Below, piece after piece: positions 1 to 4,516 of a stretch of DNA of 5,266 nt; the stretch's first letter is position 1; each line of letters begins with the position of its first letter. The notes under the pieces are model-generated. The model ran no database searches and was not told the origin of the DNA. It saw only the letters and a program-made list of their open reading frames with translations. Position numbers and translations under genes: made by a program. The stretch comes from Oscillospiraceae bacterium (GTDB lineage Bacteria; Bacillota; Clostridia; Oscillospirales; Ruminococcaceae): contig JAGBFZ010000295.1 in the NCBI GenBank assembly GCA_018110855.1, positions 1 to 5,266 on the forward strand, given 5' to 3'.

Positions 1-171
1 GTCCTCGGAAAGAGTCTTTGCCGCAAATGCAAGACATTCGGCGCAGGGCTTGCCGTAGGGCATATTCTCCTGCGGCTCACCCATTACGCTTTTGAAGCTG
101 ATAAGCTCCGACAAAAGCTTTACGGCGCTGTCTGTGTATTCGTGTGCTTTTTTTGATATCTCGTTTATCAT
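1..171 (-). CDS. N-terminus of an M20-family (Sapep/PepV-like) dipeptidase, partial
   Basis: Reading leftward from an ATG at 171-169 gives 57 codons that run off the window edge without a stop. The peptide begins MINEISKKAHEYTDSAVKLL and continues with an ISFKSV segment, then PYGKPCAECLAFAAKTLSED. This is the pattern at the start of M20 metallo-dipeptidases of the PepV/Sapep kind: an amphipathic helix, an 'I-SV' strand, then an 'a-P-G--c-eaL-f---la' helix. Those enzymes are cytoplasmic, bind two metal ions (zinc or manganese) and hydrolyse dipeptides. None of the metal ligands is inside the window, so the family call rests only on the N-terminal block. The start is well supported: AAAGGA (plus-strand 179-184) lies 7 nt upstream, inside the last codons of the preceding membrane-protein gene, and only 4 nt separate that gene's stop from this ATG. 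Co-transcription and translational coupling are therefore likely. The gene is too short for an automatic ORF caller here because it is truncated. Confidence 0.72.
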   Translation of the reverse strand, partial: MINEISKKAHEYTDSAVKLLSELISFKSVMGEPQENMPYGKPCAECLAFAAKTLSED

Positions 172-175
172 AAAA

Positions 176-1363
176 TTATCCTTTCATAAATTCGGAAACG
201 TGCCTGCCTGTGTACTGAACCGCAATGCGGCTCTCAGGATCTCGGTCAAAGAGGTAAAGTGCAATGAGAAATAGCCATTCAAGGGGCTTCATCACGATAT
301 ATACAATATCGGCACGAAGCTTTGTGGTGATGTGCTTTGAAACAGGGTAGCCGTATTTGTCATAAACATACCGCACCCATTTGTGGAATCGGGGCGCCCT
401 GTCCTCAATAAGCTGCTCGAATGCGTTTGCCACGCAGAGCTGACGGTTTACTCCTATTTTCACACCATGGCGTATTCCCAGACGGGTGGGCTTTACTATT
501 TTTTCATGCCCGTTCACCGCAACGGTGCATAGATAATGTCCCTCATATTCAACGGGCGGCGGCGATATCATGGTGGAATATGCCCAGTCGGAGGTCTCGG
601 TGAATGCCTTGATAATGCCTGTGGGACCCTGCCCGAAAAGTATGCAAATTATCACAAGCAGCCCCGTTAAGGGTATTATTCCGAGAATGGGGAACCATAT
701 CCAGCCTGCGGATTTTTCAAGAATTTTCCTAAGATGTCTGTCAAATTCATTTTTCGGCTCGATGTCGTTTTCACGGAAATGGGCGGTGTAAAGAAGCACC
801 GTTTCCCTTATGACCCTTGCTGATATTATGATATAATTTACGCAGAACAATATCAGATATGGTATTGCAAGAAAACAAACATCGTCAAAATTCAGCAGAT
901 TCACCGAAAGCTGCGAGATGTAAAACAAGCTCAGTATTATCCCGCCGTACACGCCGCTTACGCATAAAACTGCGGAAAGGGGCGGCAGTATTTTTCCTTT
1001 GCTGAGAATGATAAGGCATACCGCCGCAGTCAGTGCAAACAGGAACAGGGACAGTGCATAGTCGGAGGAAAAAGGCTCGTGAAGCTCGGTTAAATTGTTC
1101 GGCTCGTTTATTACAACAGGTATGTGCCACGGGTAGCTGCTTATCATGGCAATATCAATTGCACTGAGCAGGATACCCATTACCATGGTAGTGACTGTCT
1201 GCTCCTGCTTTTTCTTTTCGGGTACATCTCTTTTTACAAGATGAATAATGTTTTTCACCGTTAATATTATTGGAAATATAAAGCAGAAAAACAATGCCGC
1301 AAAAAAGATGATTATCCCAAGCAGCTGAGTTACGGCTGCGAGCAAGCTTTCAACAAAATCCAC
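176..1363 (-). CDS. Polytopic membrane protein, DUF6688-like, function unknown
   Basis: A 395-residue integral membrane protein. Hydrophobic segments lie at roughly residues 8-35, 57-77, 102-120, 128-148, 162-182, 220-245 and 352-372. A basic cytoplasmic-looking loop (KRDVPEKKKQEQ) follows the first. After the sixth segment comes a soluble block at about residues 264-345 containing ISPPPVEYEGHYLCTVAVNG, KPTRLGIRHG, VNRQLCVANAFEQLIEDRAP and RFHKWVRYVYDKYGYP. From memory this block resembles the DUF6688 family of Firmicutes; no biochemical function is known to me. The start is a GTG: AGGAGG (plus-strand 1371-1378 region) sits 8 nt upstream of it. The nearby ATG at 1370 is out of frame, gives only a six-codon peptide and is too close to the ribosome site. 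The gene has its own strong promoter about 24 nt upstream and is followed after 4 nt by the M20 dipeptidase, so the two probably form an operon. Confidence 0.82.
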   Translation of the reverse strand: MDFVESLLAAVTQLLGIIIFFAALFFCFIFPIILTVKNIIHLVKRDVPEKKKQEQTVTTMVMGILLSAIDIAMISSYPWHIPVVINEPNNLTELHEPFSSDYALSLFLFALTAAVCLIILSKGKILPPLSAVLCVSGVYGGIILSLFYISQLSVNLLNFDDVCFLAIPYLILFCVNYIIISARVIRETVLLYTAHFRENDIEPKNEFDRHLRKILEKSAGWIWFPILGIIPLTGLLVIICILFGQGPTGIIKAFTETSDWAYSTMISPPPVEYEGHYLCTVAVNGHEKIVKPTRLGIRHGVKIGVNRQLCVANAFEQLIEDRAPRFHKWVRYVYDKYGYPVSKHITTKLRADIVYIVMKPLEWLFLIALYLFDRDPESRIAVQYTGRHVSEFMKG

Positions 1364-1370
1364 AGGTCAT

Positions 1371-1378
1371 TCCTCCTT
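1371..1378 (-). promoter_or_regulatory. Ribosome binding site fixing the GTG start of the membrane protein
   Basis: The minus strand reads AAGGAGGA, a near-perfect anti-16S match. The spacing to the GTG at 1363 is about 8 nt. This favours the GTG over the out-of-frame ATG at 1370, which abuts the Shine-Dalgarno sequence. Confidence 0.8.
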
Positions 1379-1386
1379 TTTTCTCT

Positions 1387-1415
1387 ATAATATCATATCA
1401 GTTATCAAATGTCAA
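1387..1415 (-). promoter_or_regulatory. Sigma-70-type promoter of the membrane-protein/M20 operon
   Basis: On the minus strand a perfect -35 TTGACA (plus 1410-1415) is followed by a 17-nt spacer and a -10 TATTAT (plus 1387-1392). A TG one base upstream of the -10 makes it an extended -10. Predicted transcription starts near 1380, leaving a very short leader of about 17 nt before the GTG. It lies in the gap after the M3 peptidase gene, so the downstream pair can be expressed independently of that gene. Confidence 0.8.
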
Positions 1416-1465
1416 GAGATTTTTATTGATTTTCGATATAATATTATTGAGATAGAGAAATGAGC

Positions 1466-3157
1466 TTATTTTATGGGATTTTCATCGAGCCATTTTACCG
1501 CAGCCTCAGCAACGGTTTTAAGAGCCATATCTCCAAATGGGGTGTCAAGTCCTGCGGCGGCTACAAGCCCGTCAAAGGTCTCCGTTCCGCCGAGAGAAAC
1601 AAGCTTCATATAACGCTCAAAGGCTTCATTTCTGTCCCTCTGCATTATTGCCCAGAACTCAAGGGCAACGGTCTGCGCAAGGCAGTAATCTATATAATAA
1701 AAGGGTCTTTCGTAAATATGGGTCTGTCTCTGCCATGCCCTGCCCTCGCCGTAGAAAGGAGAGCCGTCAAGGTCTATCCATGGCATATAAACGGCTGTGA
1801 GCTTCTTCCATTCCTCTATTCTTTCCTCGGGAGTCATTTGCGGCTTTTCATAGACGATATGCTGGAAATGATCTACCATTGTGCCGTAGGGAATGAATTT
1901 TATTGCGTCAGCAAGGTGCTTTCGGCAGAATTTTTCTCCGTCCTCGCCGAAGAAATCCGAAGCGCTTGCCCAGCCGAAAAATTCCATGGTCATGGAATGT
2001 ATCTCGCAGGATTCAAGGGTGGGGAGCTGATTGTCGGTGGGACGCTTGTGACGGTTCACATATGCGGCAAAGGCGTGTCCCGCTTCATGGGTTATAACTT
2101 CAACATCTCCCTGAGTGCCGTTGAAATTTGCGAAAATAAAGGGAGCTTCATAATCGGTAAGCTCGGTGCAGTAGCCGCCTGCCGCCTTGCCCTTTCGGCT
2201 GAGGACGTCCATCAGCTCGTTTTCCGTCATAAACTCAAAAAACTCGGCAGTCAGAGGAGAAAGGCTGTTGTAAAAGCGCTTGCCCGCTTCAAGGATATCC
2301 TCGGGAGTGCCCTTGGGGAGTGCGTTTCCGTCACGGTAGAAAACGGAGGTATCGGGATATTTCAGAGGGTAGCTCACGCCGATACGCTCTGCCTGCTCTC
2401 TGTATATCCTGTCTGCGGCGGGAACAAGGTATTTCACCACTGCTTCTCTGAATCTCGCCACGTCCTCGGCGGTATAGCTGTTTCGGCACATATTGAGATA
2501 GCCAAGGGGAACGTAATTTTCAAAGCCCATTTTAACGGCTTCGGCATTTCTTACACGGACAAGCTCGTCGTATATGCGGTCAAGCTCTGCTTCATGCTCC
2601 TTGTAAAAGCCGCTTTCAGCCGCCCATGCCTTATGGCGGATATCATTGTCGGGGGACTGCTTATAGGGGGTGAGCTGGGAAAGGGTCAGCTTTTTGCCGT
2701 CAAAATCTATCTGCGCAGAGGCTATGAGCTTTTCATATTCTGTGGTGAGCTTATTGTCCTCCTGCATTTCGGGGATTATTTCGGGGGAAAAGCTTTTAAG
2801 GAATATATCCGTATTTATAAACATAACTCTGCCGAACTTTTTCTCAAGCTCCCTGCGGAATCTGCTTTCCGCAAGGGCTTTTGCAACTGCCTGTCCGTAT
2901 TCGGTGAAGGTGGGGTTTGAGTTGTCGAAAAACTCGTTTTCATTGCTGTAGAATTTATCCTCGGTGTTGATGGTATGGCGGATATAGCACAGGCTGTACA
3001 TGGTATTATAGCTGCCGCCTGCTTTATCCCACTGAAGATAGGCTTCGGCTGCCTCTTCGGGGGATTTTGCGTTTTTAATGGAATCGGCTGCCTTGTCCGC
3101 TGCGGCTTTCAGCGTTTCCATATCGGGACGGGTGTATTTCATCTCGGAAAATTTCAT
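1466..3157 (-). CDS. M3-family oligoendopeptidase (zinc metallopeptidase)
   Basis: A 563-residue protein starting MKFSEMKYTRPDMETLK, the usual size and opening of the M3 oligoendopeptidases that are not PepF proper (COG1164 relatives). These cytoplasmic thimet-like zinc enzymes cut short oligopeptides. The catalytic motif VITHEAGHAFAAY puts HExxH at about residues 357-361, with the third zinc ligand probably Glu385 in ESCEIHSMTMEFFGWA. Near the C-terminus, GRAWQRQTHIYERPFYYIDY (about 472-491) is the conserved His/Tyr segment that lines the active site in the family. All key residues are present and the frame is intact. An upstream in-frame ATG at 3211 would add 18 residues, but it lies inside the promoter. 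The ATG at 3157 has AAAAGGAG 9 nt upstream and matches the family start, so it is preferred. No clear terminator follows the stop; the downstream genes have their own promoter. Confidence 0.93.
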   Translation of the reverse strand: MKFSEMKYTRPDMETLKAAADKAADSIKNAKSPEEAAEAYLQWDKAGGSYNTMYSLCYIRHTINTEDKFYSNENEFFDNSNPTFTEYGQAVAKALAESRFRRELEKKFGRVMFINTDIFLKSFSPEIIPEMQEDNKLTTEYEKLIASAQIDFDGKKLTLSQLTPYKQSPDNDIRHKAWAAESGFYKEHEAELDRIYDELVRVRNAEAVKMGFENYVPLGYLNMCRNSYTAEDVARFREAVVKYLVPAADRIYREQAERIGVSYPLKYPDTSVFYRDGNALPKGTPEDILEAGKRFYNSLSPLTAEFFEFMTENELMDVLSRKGKAAGGYCTELTDYEAPFIFANFNGTQGDVEVITHEAGHAFAAYVNRHKRPTDNQLPTLESCEIHSMTMEFFGWASASDFFGEDGEKFCRKHLADAIKFIPYGTMVDHFQHIVYEKPQMTPEERIEEWKKLTAVYMPWIDLDGSPFYGEGRAWQRQTHIYERPFYYIDYCLAQTVALEFWAIMQRDRNEAFERYMKLVSLGGTETFDGLVAAAGLDTPFGDMALKTVAEAAVKWLDENPIK

Positions 3158-3165
3158 ATCGCATG

Positions 3166-3174
3166 GCTCCTTTT
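3166..3174 (-). promoter_or_regulatory. Ribosome binding site deciding the M3 peptidase start
   Basis: The minus strand reads AAAAGGAGC, with GGAG 9 nt before the ATG at 3157. No comparable site precedes the in-frame ATG at 3211. Confidence 0.8.
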
Positions 3175-3192
3175 CTGTTTTTATATAATTAT

Positions 3193-3221
3193 ATTTTACC
3201 CCCAATGGCATAATTAGTCAA
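3193..3221 (-). promoter_or_regulatory. Sigma-70-type promoter of the M3 peptidase
   Basis: On the minus strand, TTGACT (plus 3216-3221) and TAAAAT (plus 3193-3198) are separated by 17 nt. Transcription should begin near 3186, about 29 nt before the ATG at 3157. It is divergent to the lipoprotein promoter, with the two -35 boxes about 37 nt apart. Confidence 0.68.
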
Positions 3222-3240
3222 TATAAAAATCTGTGAAGAA

Positions 3241-3287
3241 CAAATTTCAGAAAAACACTTGCAATTTCCGAAAAAGTCCTTTATAAT
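3241..3287 (+). repeat. Direct repeat copy 1 (promoter-bearing, 47 bp)
   Basis: This 47-bp stretch recurs at 4085-4131 with 43 of 47 positions identical; the differences are at repeat positions 10, 24, 39 and 41. The shared sequence covers an A-rich upstream element, the -35 box, nearly the whole spacer (TTTCCGAAAAAGTC) and the -10 box. Similarity stops right after the -10. The two copies bracket the lipoprotein gene. Confidence 0.9.
3259..3287 (+). promoter_or_regulatory. Sigma-70-type promoter of the lipoprotein gene
   Basis: TTGCAA (3259-3264) and a perfect TATAAT (3282-3287) are 17 nt apart, preceded by an A-rich tract that could act as an UP element. Predicted start is near 3294, giving a leader of about 60 nt before the lipoprotein ATG. 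Confidence 0.8.
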
Positions 3288-3353
3288 TATTATCAAATCA
3301 GGCTTTATTACAGCCGAAACTTTGTCATCAAAATAAAAGGGGTTGCTTTACAG

Positions 3354-4055
3354 ATGAAAAAAATTTTTAAGAGTGCATTGCTTCTGCTTTCGGTTTCCTC
3401 TATGCTGCTTTCGGGCTGCGGGGCAAGCAATGCGCAGAGATATGACAGTATTCAGCTTGAGCAAACAAATTATAATATTTCGGGCGATGAAAATTCCGAT
3501 AAGAGCAGCAAAGCGGTTTCCGAAAGCGAAGAGCCAAAATACAGAAAGGAATATGACGAAGAAGGTAATCTATATCTAATAAATAATAAAACTGAGGAAA
3601 TAATCCCTCCTTTTCCCGAAGGTTGGTCAGGGGAACGAATAAGCAAAATGGTAACGATTGACGGCTATCAGCTTACGCTGCCCTGCAAGGTAAGCGATAT
3701 TCTTGCATTAAGCGAGGATTTTCGTGCCGATGAAACTTTTGATTATGGAGACAATACATCTTCATTTCAGATTTGGTATAAAGATGTTATTGCGGTATCG
3801 GGAATTTATAACAATGATTCTGAAATAATAGAAATGATTGATATAAGATCAAATGAGTACACTGATTTTGAAAAATTCAATTCAACTTCACCTCAAGATA
3901 TTTTTGAAAATATTTTTGAAAATATTCCCAAAAATGAATTGGATTTTATAAACGTTGCTTATTTAGAGAATGATCTAATCTGCCATATTGTCTATACATA
4001 TGTAAATGATAAAAACGGTATATTATCTTTTTTATGGGAGGAAATCAACATCTAA
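3354..4055 (+). CDS. Small secreted lipoprotein, family not recognised
   Basis: A 233-residue protein with a classic lipoprotein signal: MKKIFKSALLLL, a hydrophobic core, then the lipobox LSGC with Cys22 as the expected lipidated residue. It should be anchored to the outer face of the cytoplasmic membrane. A Ser/Glu/Lys-rich linker (about residues 23-65) resembles the tether of Gram-positive lipoproteins. The mature part (about 70-233) looks like a compact mixed alpha/beta domain with many aromatic and acidic residues, e.g. PPFPEGWSGERISKMVTIDG and FQIWYKDVIAVSGIYNND. I do not recognise the family. A ribosome site AAAGGGG (3336-3342) lies 11 nt upstream of the ATG, slightly long. The last two thirds are visibly more AT-rich than the neighbouring genes, and there is a perfect 12-bp tandem duplication encoding IFEN twice. 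The gene stands alone between two copies of the same promoter sequence; no strong terminator follows it. Confidence 0.85.
   Translation: MKKIFKSALLLLSVSSMLLSGCGASNAQRYDSIQLEQTNYNISGDENSDKSSKAVSESEEPKYRKEYDEEGNLYLINNKTEEIIPPFPEGWSGERISKMVTIDGYQLTLPCKVSDILALSEDFRADETFDYGDNTSSFQIWYKDVIAVSGIYNNDSEIIEMIDIRSNEYTDFEKFNSTSPQDIFENIFENIPKNELDFINVAYLENDLICHIVYTYVNDKNGILSFLWEEINI
3900..3923 (+). repeat. 12-bp tandem duplication inside the lipoprotein gene
   Basis: ATTTTTGAAAAT occurs twice head to tail (3900-3911 and 3912-3923) and is followed by a further ATT. In the protein this gives the repeat IFENIFENI. The unit is a multiple of three, so the frame is kept; slippage is a simple explanation. Confidence 0.9.
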
Positions 4056-4084
4056 TAAAAGCGTCCCCTCCCGCAGAATTTACG

Positions 4085-4131
4085 CAAATTTCAAAAAAAC
4101 ACTTGCATTTTCCGAAAAAGTCATGTATAAT
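4085..4131 (+). repeat. Direct repeat copy 2 (promoter-bearing, 47 bp)
   Basis: Second copy of the sequence at 3241-3287, 43/47 identical and in the same orientation, starting 30 nt after the lipoprotein stop codon. The distance between copies is 844 bp. Confidence 0.9.
4103..4131 (+). promoter_or_regulatory. Sigma-70-type promoter of the pheS leader
   Basis: TTGCAT (4103-4108) and TATAAT (4126-4131) with a 17-nt spacer, embedded in the repeated 47-bp segment. Transcription should begin near 4138, producing a leader of about 380 nt before the pheS ATG. Confidence 0.8.
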
Positions 4132-4334
4132 AGAAGCTGTACAAAAACACTGTGACCGGGAATGGGAACTTCTTAAACGCAGTTACCTCAAGTAAGACCC
4201 CGCCATTACGGCATATCCAGAGAAAAGGGATCGTTTTTTGAAAATGGCTGAAAATCCCTTTGTGCCGGCGTGCTCCGAAATTCACCCGTGAGTGGCTGTC
4301 CCGAACGTTATACATTATGTATATTTTATGCAAG

Positions 4335-4383
4335 TAAGGACAGACGATTGACCGCGTTAAGGTCGGGGGGATGTCTGTCCTTA
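4335..4383 (+). other. Long inverted repeat/hairpin in the pheS leader
   Basis: TAAGGACAGAC (4335-4345) is perfectly complementary to GTCTGTCCTTA (4373-4383), an 11-bp stem. Inside it GACC (4350-4353) can pair with GGTC (4361-4364), leaving a G-run of six on the 3' side. There is no U-tract after it, so it is not a terminator by itself. It sits where a T-box antiterminator would be expected, and its 3' strand GTCCTTAGC looks like the usual 3' arm of one. Confidence 0.75.
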
Positions 4384-4436
4384 GCCTTTGTACGAGTGAA
4401 TTTATACGCTCCGTAAAGTCGGGAATAGATATTTCT

Positions 4437-4478
4437 CCTGTTTTCTGAATGTTTTACATTCGGGGAATGGGCTTTTTT
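4437..4478 (+). terminator. Intrinsic terminator (attenuator) upstream of pheS
   Basis: The segment 4437-4452 pairs along its whole length with 4456-4471: 16 pairs, several of them G-U, closed by a 3-nt loop. It is followed after one C by six T residues (4473-4478) and a second T-run at 4485-4491. It lies 38 nt before the pheS start codon, so it must be bypassed for pheS expression from the upstream promoter. That position is typical of an attenuation switch. Confidence 0.8.
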
Positions 4479-4501
4479 ATTGCTATTTTTTAAATTTAAG
4501 G

Positions 4502-4507
4502 AAAGGA
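4502..4507 (+). promoter_or_regulatory. Ribosome binding site of pheS
   Basis: AAAGGA ends 9 nt before the ATG at 4517, downstream of the terminator, so it is available only on readthrough transcripts or on transcripts starting below it. Confidence 0.75.
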
Positions 4508-4516
4508 ACGAAACTG

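Larger units (their letters stand above)
4138..4478 (+). ncRNA. Structured pheS leader, probable T-box riboswitch with a UUC specifier
   Basis: T-box leaders sense uncharged tRNA through a specifier codon and decide between termination and readthrough. Stem I-like features are visible in order. A basal helix pairs CGGGA (4157-4161) with TCCCG (4299-4303). A mid helix pairs CGGCA (4209-4213) with TGCCG (4263-4267). An AGAGA bulge (4219-4223) precedes a distal helix AAAGGGAT/ATCCCTTT (4224-4231, 4254-4261), whose loop contains TGGCTGAAA. On the 3' side, GAAA-TTC-ACCCGTGAGT (4277-4293) has the layout of a specifier loop: codon UUC for Phe, then a purine, then a 'CCxxUGAGU' strand. The downstream gene is pheS, which agrees. 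A strong terminator ends the leader. Against it: the canonical AGGGUGGNACCGCG is not found; only ACCGCG (4351-4356) is present, inside a hairpin. Alternatives are a divergent T-box or another structured RNA. Confidence 0.55.

Noticed and set aside
1430..1452. AT-rich imperfect palindrome after the M3 peptidase stop as a terminator
   Set aside because: It has almost no GC pairs and no proper U-tract, so it is too weak to call.
1460..2920. A 486-codon rightward open frame antisense to the M3 peptidase
   Set aside because: It is a shadow frame: the opposite strand encodes a complete M3 peptidase with HExxH and all family blocks, promoter and ribosome site. The antisense product resembles nothing and has no ribosome site.
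3158..3211. 18-residue N-terminal extension of the M3 peptidase from the ATG at 3211
   Set aside because: The extension would overlap the -10 box, so its start would not be on the transcript, and it lacks a ribosome site; the ATG at 3157 has a good one.
4224..4300. Possible tRNA-Phe, because of CTGAAAATCCC resembling its anticodon arm
   Set aside because: No acceptor stem, no GTTCGA T-loop and no D-arm can be built around it; the segment pairs better as the distal helix of the leader.
4121..4333. 70-codon leftward open frame in the pheS leader
   Set aside because: It is antisense to the structured leader, has no family resemblance and no ribosome site.
4371..4448. 25-codon mini-ORF (MSVLSLCTSEFIRSVKSGID...) ending in the terminator's 5' arm
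   Set aside because: The G-run directly abuts the ATG and leaves no spacing for a ribosome site, the start is inside a stable hairpin, and only two codons are for Phe.
4138..4478. tmRNA, RNase P RNA, SRP RNA or 6S RNA
   Set aside because: None of the signature sequences of tmRNA (tag frame, GGTTCGA arm), RNase P (GAGGAAAGTCC) or SRP (GGAAGGAAGCA) is present, and the region does not fold as one long 6S-like rod.
4449..4493. Phe-rich mini-ORF (MFYIRGMGFFIAIF) as a pheS leader peptide of the attenuator type
   Set aside because: It begins in the 5' arm of the terminator and runs through the 3' arm and the T-tract, so its Phe codons are simply the poly-T. It has no ribosome site and cannot be translated before the termination decision.
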